From Geminicoccaceae bacterium (GTDB lineage Bacteria; Pseudomonadota; Alphaproteobacteria; Geminicoccales; Geminicoccaceae): a stretch of 32,485 nucleotides of DNA. The position numbers and the translations under genes are program-made. Positions within the stretch are counted from its first letter, which is position 1. Every line of letters starts with the position of its first letter. This document shows positions 14,894 through 21,992 of this stretch, one piece after another. The stretch lies in contig JAGRGG010000088.1 of the NCBI GenBank assembly GCA_020445645.1, forward strand, positions 1 through 32,485, written 5' to 3'. A model generated the notes under the pieces. It saw only the letters and a list, made by a program, of their open reading frames with translations, was not told the DNA's origin and did no database searches.

Positions 14894-15979
14894 CTATGCC
14901 GCCAGCCGCTCGCCGGTCGCCTCGTCGAACAGCAACGCCTTCTCGAAGTCGACCCGGGCGTGGACCTGCCTGTGGTCGCGCCCGAAGCGCTCGCCCCTGC
15001 TCTCGGAGCAGGTGGCGAACACCTCCTCCCGCTCCTTCGTGCGCAGGAAGAGGACGGTGCGGACGTTGAGCGGGGTCACGGCGTCGAGTTCGACCGGAAA
15101 GCTGCCCTCCGACGGTTCCTGCTCGACGTGCACGTCCTCCGGGCGGATGCCGATGAGGCAGGGCCGGTCCAGCCCCGCCCGCCCCTTCAGCCTGAGCGTC
15201 TGCCCCAGGACCGTGACCTCGTGCCCCCCTTCCCCCTTCGTCGGGCGGATCGGGTAGAGGTTGATCGTCGGATCGCCGAAGAGCCGCGCGATCTCGACGT
15301 GGCGCGGGCTCCTGTAGACCGCGGCCGGGTGGTCGACCTGCTGGAATCGCCCGTCGAACAGCACCGCGACCCGCTCGCCCAAGGCCATCGCCTCCTTGTA
15401 GTCCTGGGTGACGTAGAGCACGGTCGACTCGAAGCGCTTCAAAAGGCGCGGCAGTTCGAGGCGCATCTCGTAGCGCAGCTTCGCGTCGACGTTGCGAAGG
15501 GGGTCGTCGAGGAGGATGATCTTCGGCCGCCGGACCAGCGCCCGGCCCAAGGCCGTGCGCTGCTTCTGCCCGTTCGAGAGCTGGCGCGGCAAATGGTGGA
15601 GGACGTGGGCGATCTTCAGAAGCTCCCCCGTCTCCTGGACCTTCCGCTTCACCTCGGCCTCGTCGGCGCCCCTGGCCCGCAAGGGGCTGGCGATGTTCTC
15701 GAACGCGTTCATGTGCGGGTAGAGGGCGAAGTTCTGGAAGGCGACCCCGGTTTCCCGGACTTCCGGGCTCGTGCCGAGGACCGACTCGCCCCCTACCCGG
15801 ATGTCGCCGGCGTCGGGGGGGGCGACGCCCGAGATGAGGCGGAGGAGAACGGTCTTGCCGACGCCGGACGGGCCGAAGATCGCCACCATCTCGTTCTTCT
15901 CGATCGAGAGGGAGGCGTCCTTCAGGACTTCGTCCTTGCCGAACCTCTTGGCGACGCCGTCGAGGACCAGATAGCTCAT
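14894..15979 (-). CDS. Polyol ABC transporter ATPase 1 (GlpS-like), degenerate site
   Basis: This is the first ATP-binding subunit of the importer, 361 residues, with a C-terminal TOBE-like domain from about 240. Walker A GPSGVGKT (36-43) and the Q-loop Gln82 (FQNFALYP) are intact. The signature is LSNGQ (134-138) with Asn in place of the first Gly. Walker B is ILLDDP with Asp159 where the catalytic Glu belongs, and the switch His is Gln192 (VTQDYKEA). These changes suggest a weak or inactive hydrolysis site formed by this subunit's Walker motifs. Homology to the GlpS side of glycerol importers fits the two-ATPase layout. It sits 15 bases after the second permease gene and 11 bases before ATPase 2. 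Confidence 0.9.
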   Translation of the reverse strand: MSYLVLDGVAKRFGKDEVLKDASLSIEKNEMVAIFGPSGVGKTVLLRLISGVAPPDAGDIRVGGESVLGTSPEVRETGVAFQNFALYPHMNAFENIASPLRARGADEAEVKRKVQETGELLKIAHVLHHLPRQLSNGQKQRTALGRALVRRPKIILLDDPLRNVDAKLRYEMRLELPRLLKRFESTVLYVTQDYKEAMALGERVAVLFDGRFQQVDHPAAVYRSPRHVEIARLFGDPTINLYPIRPTKGEGGHEVTVLGQTLRLKGRAGLDRPCLIGIRPEDVHVEQEPSEGSFPVELDAVTPLNVRTVLFLRTKEREEVFATCSESRGERFGRDHRQVHARVDFEKALLFDEATGERLAA

Positions 15980-15994
15980 GGGGTTTTCCTTGCC

Positions 15995-16834
15995 TCAGCC
16001 CTTGACCGCGCCGAGCGACAGCCCCTCGACCAGATAGCGCTGGGCGTAGAGCGCGAGCGCCAGCGTCGGCAGGATCGAGAGGACGACGGCGGCGGCGATC
16101 TGGCCGTACTGGATGCCGGACGCCGTGACGAAGGCGAGCGCCCCCACCGTGACCGGCTGCTTGTCGGCGGACGCCAGGATGAGCGCGAAGACGAAGTTGT
16201 TCCAGGCGAAGATGAAGGAGAGGAGGGCCGCGGCCGCGATGCCGGGCAGCGCCAGGGGGATCGAGATCTTCATGAAGGTCGAGAACCAGCTGTGCCCGTC
16301 GACCCGGTAGGCGTTCTCGATGTCGGGGCTGATGTCCTCGAAATAGCCGCGCACGATCCATAGGATGAGCGGCAGGGTGATCAGCTGATAGACCCAGATC
16401 AGACCGATATAGGTGTCGTTGAGCCCGATGTCCTGGAAGTAGAGGTTGAGCGGCAGGAGGACGAGCAGCGCCGGGGCGAAGCGGAACGAGAGGAGGGTGA
16501 AGGCGATGTCCTCGCTGCCGAAGAACTTGAAGCGGGCGAACGCGTAGGCCGCCGGCACGCCCAGGAGCAGCGAGAGGGCGACCGAGCAGAAGCTGAGGAC
16601 GAAGCTGTTCCACAGGTTCTGCATAAAGGCGAGTTCGAGCACGCCGGCCCCCGTCTCCAGCCGCCCCGAGATGAGGGCGGTGTAGTTCTGGAGGGTCGGC
16701 TCGAAGACGAGGCTCGGGGGGATCCTCAAGATCGTCTCGTTGGTCTGGAACGACATGAGGAACACCCAGACGATCGGGAACAAAAAGAACAGCCCGATCA
16801 GGGTGAGGAGGACGACGCGGATCGCGGGGTGCAT
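15995..16834 (-). CDS. Polyol ABC transporter permease 2 (MalG type)
   Basis: This 279-residue inner-membrane permease belongs to the binding-protein-dependent transport family. Six hydrophobic segments are visible, the first at about 6-28 and the last at about 246-265. The cytoplasmic EAA loop that contacts the ATPases is at about 173-193 (ENAYRVDGHSWF...ISIPLALPG), with the conserved Gly at 180. The sequence ends in LVEGLSLGAVKG, the usual MalG-type ending. It pairs with permease 1 to form the channel. The gap to the preceding permease gene is 16 bases, and the ATG at 16834 gives the normal length. Confidence 0.92.
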   Translation of the reverse strand: MHPAIRVVLLTLIGLFFLFPIVWVFLMSFQTNETILRIPPSLVFEPTLQNYTALISGRLETGAGVLELAFMQNLWNSFVLSFCSVALSLLLGVPAAYAFARFKFFGSEDIAFTLLSFRFAPALLVLLPLNLYFQDIGLNDTYIGLIWVYQLITLPLILWIVRGYFEDISPDIENAYRVDGHSWFSTFMKISIPLALPGIAAAALLSFIFAWNNFVFALILASADKQPVTVGALAFVTASGIQYGQIAAAVVLSILPTLALALYAQRYLVEGLSLGAVKG

Positions 16835-16850
16835 GGCTCTCTCCTCACGC

Positions 16851-17774
16851 TCAAGCGACGCCGCGGGCGCGCTCGCGCAGCCGCAGCCAGTACTTGATGA
16901 ACTGGTGGCTCAGGAAATAGGTGATCGCCCAGAGCACCATGAGGATCGCGGCCGAGCGGCCGACGTTCGTGTAGGTGAAGAATTCGAGGTAGGCCTGGAC
17001 CTGGAAGACCATCAGCGTGTCGCCGGGGCCGCCCTGGGTCATGGCGTAGATGATGTCGAACTGCTGGATCGCGTCCAGCATCCGGAACAGCCCCGCCGTG
17101 AGGATGTAGGGAAAGAGCATCGGCAGGGTGATGCGGAAGAAGACGAAGGTCCAGGGCACGCCGTCGAGTTCGGCCGCCTCGAAGGGCTGCCTCGGCAGGC
17201 CGCGCAGCCCCGCCAGCAGGAGCACCATCATGAAGGGGGTGTAGACCCAGACGTCGACGAGCACGACGGTGAAGAGCGCGCTGCTCGGGCTCGACCCCCA
17301 GCGGAAGTCGGTGACGCCGACGAGGCTCAGGAGATAGCTGAAGATCCCGAAGTTGGGATTGGTCATCAGCTTCCACATGAGGGCCGCGATCGCGGGCGCG
17401 ATCATGAGCGGCAGCATGAGCGCGATGCTCATCGCGTTGTTGAAGGCGCTGGAGCGCTGGAGGAGCATGGCGATGGTGAGGCCCAGCACCAGCTCGATGC
17501 CGACGGTGAGGACCGTGTAGAGGAGCGAGACCCAGACCGTGTGCCAGAACACCGTATCGGTGAACAGGATCTTGTAGTTCTCGAACCAGATGAAGCCCTT
17601 CAGATAGGGCATCGCCAAGTTGTAGCGCTGGAGCGAGTACCAGACCGCCGTGACGAACGGCACCAGGATGCCGATGCAGACGAGCAGCGCCGGCAGGCTC
17701 AGGAGGTAGGGCAAGGCCGACTCGCCGAACGAGCGGCGGGGCGGCTTGCGGACGCCTTCGGCGACGGTGGCCAT
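16851..17774 (-). CDS. Polyol ABC transporter permease 1 (MalF/UgpA type)
   Basis: This 307-residue inner-membrane permease has six predicted membrane spans, the first near residues 22-46. The classical coupling loop EAAELDGVPWTFVFFRITLP is at 199-218, and DIIYAMTQGGPGD at 240-252 is typical of sugar permeases in this subfamily. The ATG at 17774 is preceded by GGAGGAG. The long open frame upstream of it is a shadow of the binding-protein gene. The gap to the binding-protein gene (83 bases) holds a hairpin, which may set the ratio of binding protein to membrane components. Confidence 0.92.
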   Translation of the reverse strand: MATVAEGVRKPPRRSFGESALPYLLSLPALLVCIGILVPFVTAVWYSLQRYNLAMPYLKGFIWFENYKILFTDTVFWHTVWVSLLYTVLTVGIELVLGLTIAMLLQRSSAFNNAMSIALMLPLMIAPAIAALMWKLMTNPNFGIFSYLLSLVGVTDFRWGSSPSSALFTVVLVDVWVYTPFMMVLLLAGLRGLPRQPFEAAELDGVPWTFVFFRITLPMLFPYILTAGLFRMLDAIQQFDIIYAMTQGGPGDTLMVFQVQAYLEFFTYTNVGRSAAILMVLWAITYFLSHQFIKYWLRLRERARGVA

Positions 17775-17820
17775 GTCTCCTCCCCAGGATCGTCCCAGTT
17801 CGTCGTTGTCGTCATGAAGA

Positions 17821-17850
17821 CGCCGGGTCCGGCCTCGACCGGGCCCGGCG
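17821..17850 (-). promoter_or_regulatory. Intercistronic hairpin after the binding-protein gene
   Basis: CGCCGGGTCC (17821-17830) and GGGCCCGGCG (17841-17850) form a 10-base stem with one mismatch and a 10-base loop, seven bases beyond the binding-protein stop on the transcribed strand. There is no U-run, so it more likely stabilises the upstream message or causes partial termination than stops the operon. Confidence 0.4.
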
Positions 17851-17857
17851 GGGGAGG

Positions 17858-19297
17858 CTAGCCGAGGCCGGCCTGCTTCAGCTGGTTGTCGACGCTCGCG
17901 GCGAGCTGGTCGAGGCCCTCGTCGACCGGGACCTCCTTCGCCACCATCTTCTGCAACGACGCCGCCCACTCGGTCGTGAGGTTGAAGAAGAGCGGTTGCG
18001 GGGTGAAGTAGATCTTCGAGCCCGGCGCCGAGGCCTTGTACTGGTCGAGGTAGCCGGGGTAGTTGTCGCTGATCTTCTTCTGGAAGGTCTCGTCGTCCCA
18101 GACCGACTGGCGGACCGGGTTGACGAAGTCCATCTTGGTGGCGCCGAAGAGGGCGTGCTCGGCGCCGCAGGCCCACTGCATGAAGTACCAGGCCGCGTCC
18201 TGCTGCTCGCCGAACGAATTCATGGCGAGCGACCAGATCCAGACGTTCGGCGTCGGCCCCTTGGCCTTGGGGTTCGGGGCGAAGGCGGTGTAGGCGAGGT
18301 TGCCCGCCTCCTTGTTGTCGCCGCCGTTCATGAAGTATCCCAGGATGTCGGCGTCGTAGATCATCGCCGACGCGCCGGCGCCGAGGTCGGTGCCGACCTG
18401 GTACCACGTGTAGGTCGACCAGTTCTTCGGCCCGCTGTCCTGGATCATCTTGACCCACTGCTGGTGGAACGCCTTGCTCTCGGGCGTCGCCATCGCCGCC
18501 TTCAGCTTGCCGTCCTCCATCGTGAAGTCGCGCTGGTCGAAGTTCGTGTAGGCCGAGAGGAAGCCCGGGTGGATCGTCGCCCACGAGCGGGAGCCGCGCA
18601 CGCCGATGCCGTAGACGCCCTGGACGTCCTTTTGCATCTTGGCGGCCAGCTCCATGAGCCCGTCCATGTCCTTGGGCGGCTCGCCCCCGGCGCCGTCGAG
18701 CATCTTCTTGTTGTAGGCGATCGAGTTCAGCTCGAAGCCCCAGGGCAGCGCCCACTGCTTCGCCCCCTCGCCGCCCAAGGCCTCGCCCGGCACGCCGGAC
18801 CACGCCGTCGACTGGCGCAGGTTCGGGAGCACGTCGTCCCAGTTGAAGCCCGGCGCCGTCATGCTCTCGTCCTGGAGGAACTCGTTCGTGTCGACGAGCC
18901 AGCCGGCCGGGCCGTACTGCCACGTCTGGTAGGCGCCGGTCATGAAGGCGTCGTACTGCGACGAGCGCGACGAGAGCGCCGCCGTCACCTTGTCGAAGTA
19001 CACGTCCTCCGGGAACACGTCGTACTTCACCTCCATCCCCGTCAGGTCCTTGAACGCCTGGATGTCGGCGATCATGGCGTCGGTGTAGGGGTGCTTGTTG
19101 AGGAGAAGCGTGACGGTCTTGCCCTTGTGCTTCATCCAGTCGAAGTCGGCGGCCAGCGCCCGGGTCGAGGCCGTGCCCCAGAGCACGTTGGCGCTCGCCG
19201 CCGTGAGGCCGAGCGCCCCCAGGCGCCGCCCCAGCTCGCGCCGGCTCATGCCCTTCCTCATGCAGGCGTCGACGGCGTCCTTCGCTTTCTCGTACAT
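17858..19297 (-). CDS. Periplasmic polyol-binding protein, Tat-type signal
   Basis: This is an extracellular solute-binding protein of the CUT1 (MalE-like) class, about 479 residues, that captures the polyol and delivers it to the permeases. After a 16-residue lead comes MSRRELGRRLGALGLTAASA, a twin-arginine type signal, with likely cleavage near RALA-AD (about residue 50). The mature part contains TVTLLLNKHPYTDAMIADI, YDVFPEDVYFDKVTAALSSR and YDAFMTGAYQTWQYGPAGWL, which I associate with binding proteins linked to SorC regulators and FGGY kinases in alphaproteobacteria. The start at 19297 has GGGAG upstream; a TTG at 19321 is less likely because it lies inside a palindromic operator candidate. 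The ligand is a sugar alcohol by context. Confidence 0.9.
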   Translation of the reverse strand: MYEKAKDAVDACMRKGMSRRELGRRLGALGLTAASANVLWGTASTRALAADFDWMKHKGKTVTLLLNKHPYTDAMIADIQAFKDLTGMEVKYDVFPEDVYFDKVTAALSSRSSQYDAFMTGAYQTWQYGPAGWLVDTNEFLQDESMTAPGFNWDDVLPNLRQSTAWSGVPGEALGGEGAKQWALPWGFELNSIAYNKKMLDGAGGEPPKDMDGLMELAAKMQKDVQGVYGIGVRGSRSWATIHPGFLSAYTNFDQRDFTMEDGKLKAAMATPESKAFHQQWVKMIQDSGPKNWSTYTWYQVGTDLGAGASAMIYDADILGYFMNGGDNKEAGNLAYTAFAPNPKAKGPTPNVWIWSLAMNSFGEQQDAAWYFMQWACGAEHALFGATKMDFVNPVRQSVWDDETFQKKISDNYPGYLDQYKASAPGSKIYFTPQPLFFNLTTEWAASLQKMVAKEVPVDEGLDQLAASVDNQLKQAGLG

Positions 19298-19316
19298 GCG
19301 ACTGCTCTCCCTGTTG

Positions 19317-19332
19317 CCCAAATCCGTTTGGG
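19317..19332. promoter_or_regulatory. Palindromic operator candidate before the binding-protein gene
   Basis: CCCAAATCCGTTTGGG is a perfect 6-bp inverted repeat with a four-base centre. It sits 19 bases upstream of the binding-protein ATG in the 70-base gap after the regulator gene. It is AT-richer than its surroundings and is a reasonable binding site for the SorC-type regulator. No clear promoter hexamers were found beside it. Confidence 0.4.
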
Positions 19333-19367
19333 GTTGGTGGATGACTTTCGACCGATCGCCGCCCCCG

Positions 19368-20342
19368 TCAACCCCCCGCGCCGGTCGCGGTGAGGGCGCG
19401 GGCGGTCGCCTCGTCGGTGACGAGGCCGGTGATGGCGCCCGTGCGCAAAACGGCGTCGATGGCGCGGGCCTTGGTGGCGCCGCCGCAGACCGCGACCACC
19501 TGCTTGCCCTTGAGGTCGTCGAGCTTGAGCCCGATCGAGCGGCGGTTGAGGTCGATCGGGAGCGGCACCCCGTCCTCGTCGACGAACTGCCCCAGCACCT
19601 CGCCGACCGCCCCCGCCTCCTGCAGGCGGGCGAAGTCCTCCGGCCGGATCATGCCGGTGAGGCGGAGAAAGGCGTTGTCGCCGATCTCGCCGATGCCGAC
19701 GAGGCAGGGGTCGGCGCGCATCGCAAGGTCGAACACCGGGCGCAGGCTCCGTTGCGCCGTCAGCACGTCCCGGTCCTCGCCGCTGTCGGCGATGAAGGGG
19801 GCCGGCATGAAGTAGCTCTCGCTGCCCGTCCGCTCGCACAGGCGGTGGATGATGTCGAACGGGTTCGCCTGCGCGTTGTGGATCAGCCCGCCCAGGAGCG
19901 AGACGAAGCGGGTGCCGTCCCGCCGGACGCGGGGCAGGTTCTCGACGACGGCGGCGAGCGTCCGCCCGTGCCCGACGCCGATGATCGGGTGCCCCCCCCC
20001 TTCCAGAAGGCCGTTCAGGTAGCGGGCGCCCGCGTTGCCGAGTGCCGCCAGCGGCAAAGGCCCGTCGTCCAGCGCCGGGGCGACGACCGCGAGGTCGAGC
20101 CCGTAGCGTTGGATCAGCCCCTCCTCCAGGGCCGCGCAGTCGGCCGACGTGCCCTCGACGAAGACCTTGACGATGCCGCGCTGGTGCGCCTTGGCGATCA
20201 GCCTCGTCACCTTGATCCGCGACAGATGCAGCCGCGCCGCGATGTCCTCGTGCGTGTACCCGCCGATATAGGAGAGCCACGCGGCCTGCGCCGCCAACCC
20301 CGCCTCCACGTCGCCGTCCCCCCTGGACCTGCGTTCGTACAT
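19368..20342 (-). CDS. SorC/DeoR-type sugar-binding regulator
   Basis: This is a transcriptional regulator of the SorC family, the family of the erythritol regulator EryD. It has an N-terminal helix-turn-helix (YTHEDIAARLHLSRIKVTRLI, about residues 29-49) and a long sugar-phosphate-binding domain with GVGHGRTLAAV, LLGGL, MPAPF, GIGEIG, GEVLGQFVDEDG and AVCGGATKA. It should repress or activate the polyol operon depending on a phosphorylated intermediate. From the ATG at 20342 it has 324 residues, the usual size. I prefer that start because a promoter at 20371-20399 predicts transcription from about 20364, after the alternative ATG at 20372. It is the first gene of the operon and probably regulates itself through the palindrome just upstream. 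Confidence 0.9.
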   Translation of the reverse strand: MYERRSRGDGDVEAGLAAQAAWLSYIGGYTHEDIAARLHLSRIKVTRLIAKAHQRGIVKVFVEGTSADCAALEEGLIQRYGLDLAVVAPALDDGPLPLAALGNAGARYLNGLLEGGGHPIIGVGHGRTLAAVVENLPRVRRDGTRFVSLLGGLIHNAQANPFDIIHRLCERTGSESYFMPAPFIADSGEDRDVLTAQRSLRPVFDLAMRADPCLVGIGEIGDNAFLRLTGMIRPEDFARLQEAGAVGEVLGQFVDEDGVPLPIDLNRRSIGLKLDDLKGKQVVAVCGGATKARAIDAVLRTGAITGLVTDEATARALTATGAGG

Positions 20343-20345
20343 TTT

Positions 20346-20358
20346 AACAGGTTCTGTT
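20346..20358. promoter_or_regulatory. Palindromic operator candidate before the regulator gene
   Basis: AACAGGTTCTGTT (5-bp perfect arms, three-base centre) lies four bases upstream of the regulator ATG and downstream of its predicted promoter, in the only AT-rich patch of this region. The placement suits autorepression. Its sequence differs from the palindrome at 19317, so the two may not be bound by the same protein. Confidence 0.35.
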
Positions 20359-20370
20359 TTTCTGTTCACC

Positions 20371-20399
20371 ATTGAACGCCTTTGCCCCCTGGGAGTCAA
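20371..20399 (-). promoter_or_regulatory. Promoter of the polyol operon regulator
   Basis: On the minus strand TTGACT (20399-20394), a 17-base spacer and TTCAAT (20376-20371) match the sigma-70 consensus at 5/6 and 4/6. Transcription would start about 22 bases before the ATG at 20342. Confidence 0.45.
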
Positions 20400-20439
20400 G
20401 GGTGAAAGCGGGGGCGGCCGTCGCGTCGACGAACGGATG

Positions 20440-20475
20440 AGAAAGAAGAAGGCCCCGCGACGGCGGACGCGAGGC
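20440..20475 (-). terminator. Terminator of the PQQ-type dehydrogenase gene
   Basis: On the minus strand an 8-bp stem with one G-U pair (20475-20468 with 20459-20452) and an eight-base loop is followed by the pyrimidine run CCTTCTTCTTTC. It begins 15 bases after the stop at 20491 and insulates the polyol operon from the gene upstream. Confidence 0.55.
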
Positions 20476-20490
20476 GGCTTTCCCCCTACG

Positions 20491-21810
20491 TCACCGCGGC
20501 GCCGTCACCCGCCATATCCTGTTGCCGACGTCGTCCGCGACGAGGAGCCCACCCTTCTTGTCCGTGGCGACCCCGACCGGGCGCCCCTGCGCGTTGCCGT
20601 CGGCGTCGAGGAAGCCCCCGAGCACGTCCCGGGCGGGGCCGGAGGGCATTCCGTCCGGGCCGAAGGGGACGAAGATCACCTTGTAGCCGCTCTGCGGGAT
20701 ACGGTTCCAGGAGCCGTGCTGGCCGACGAAGGCACCGCGATCGAAGGGCGGCGGCAGGGCGCCGTCCGAGAAGGCGAGCCCGAGCGACGCCGTGTGGGCG
20801 CCGAGCGCGTAGTCGGGCTTGATCGCCCGCGCCACGAGGTCCGGGCGCGGCGGCTTGACCCGCCCGTCGACGTGCCCCCCGTAGTAGCTGTAGGGCCAGC
20901 CGTAGAAGCCGCCGTCCCTCACGCTGGTCATGTAGTCGGGAACCAAGTCGCTGCCGATCTCGTCGCGCTCGTTGACGGCGGTCCAAAGGGTCTCCGTCTT
21001 CGGCTCGAAGTCGAGCCCGACCGGGTTGCGCAGGCCCGAGGCGAAGACCCGGTGCCCGCCGGTCTTCGGATCGACCTCCCAGACCGCCGCCCGGCCCTCC
21101 TCCGCCGCCATGCCGTTCTCGCCGACGTTGCTGTTCGAGCCGACGCTGACGTAGAGGCGCTCCCCGTCCGGGGAGGCCACAACGTTCTTCGTCCAGTGGT
21201 GGTTGATCGGCCCGGCCGGCAGGCCCGCGACCTTCTCCCCCGGCGCCTTGATCGCGGTCTCGCCCTCCTTGTAGGGAAAGCGCAGCACGGCGTCGGTGTC
21301 GGCGACGTAGAGGCTGTCGCCCACGAGCGCCATGCCGAAGGGCGAGTTCAGCCCCTCCAGGAAGGTCGAGCGCTGCTCCGCGACCCCGTCGCCGTCGGCG
21401 TCGCGGAGCAGCGTGATCCGGTTGGCGCTCGGCACCCCCGCCCCCGCCCGGCCCATGACGAGCCCCATGACCCAACCCCGCACCCCCTTGCGGTCCTCCG
21501 GCTTGGGCGGCGCGTTGGTCTCGGCGACGAGCACGTCCCCGTTCGGCAGGACGAGGAGCCAGCGCGGGTGGTCGAGCCCGTCCGCGAACGCCGCCACTTC
21601 CAGCCCCGGCGCCGCCTCAGGCAGCCCGCCCTCCGGCCACCCCTTCGCCGGCGCCACCTTCAAGGTCGGCAAAAGCCCCGGCCGCGGCGGCGGCAGCGCC
21701 GGCGCCGGCCCCATCCCCGCCTCCACCGGCAGCGTCGCCCGGTCGCCGCAGGCGGCGAGCAGGAGGAGCAAGGGCGGCAGGACCAGGGAACGGGCGCGGG
21801 GGGCTGGCAT
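20491..21810 (-). CDS. PQQ-dependent sugar (sorbosone-type) dehydrogenase, lipoprotein
   Basis: This 439-residue beta-propeller protein belongs to the glucose/sorbosone dehydrogenase family. These enzymes oxidise aldoses with pyrroloquinoline quinone in the periplasm. The N-terminus has a basic start, a leucine run and the lipobox LLAAC with Cys21, so it is a lipoprotein. Family landmarks include [80 protein letters not shown] and [12 protein letters not shown]. The ATG at 21810 is chosen because it places the lipobox correctly; an upstream in-frame codon adds 31 unrelated residues. The ribosome site is weak (GGACGGAAA). The substrate is unknown; PQQ use is inferred from the family. It has its own terminator and is not part of the polyol operon. 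Confidence 0.82.
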   Translation of the reverse strand: MPAPRARSLVLPPLLLLLAACGDRATLPVEAGMGPAPALPPPRPGLLPTLKVAPAKGWPEGGLPEAAPGLEVAAFADGLDHPRWLLVLPNGDVLVAETNAPPKPEDRKGVRGWVMGLVMGRAGAGVPSANRITLLRDADGDGVAEQRSTFLEGLNSPFGMALVGDSLYVADTDAVLRFPYKEGETAIKAPGEKVAGLPAGPINHHWTKNVVASPDGERLYVSVGSNSNVGENGMAAEEGRAAVWEVDPKTGGHRVFASGLRNPVGLDFEPKTETLWTAVNERDEIGSDLVPDYMTSVRDGGFYGWPYSYYGGHVDGRVKPPRPDLVARAIKPDYALGAHTASLGLAFSDGALPPPFDRGAFVGQHGSWNRIPQSGYKVIFVPFGPDGMPSGPARDVLGGFLDADGNAQGRPVGVATDKKGGLLVADDVGNRIWRVTAPR

Positions 21811-21888
21811 GGGGGTTTCCGTCCGGTGGGGTGGGTCAGGGGCAACGGTGGGGGGACGGGGGCGGTTCCCGGCTCCTTCCTGAGCCCA

Positions 21889-21937
21889 ACTGTTGCTTGG
21901 CAACAGTCACCTCCGACGACAGGCTTGCCCAAGCCTG
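21889..21937. promoter_or_regulatory. Two perfect palindromes before the defence gene
   Basis: ACTGTTGC/GCAACAGT (21889-21907, three-base centre) and CAGGCTTG/CAAGCCTG (21920-21937, two-base centre) are perfect 8-bp inverted repeats 12 bases apart, 55 bases before the DUF262 start. They may be operators for the cassette or structures at its left border. No promoter hexamers are obvious. Confidence 0.4.
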
Positions 21938-21992
21938 CCAAAGGGGACAAGGCTAAGGAACAAAAACTGCCAATGGAAGGAGTTCACGTTCC

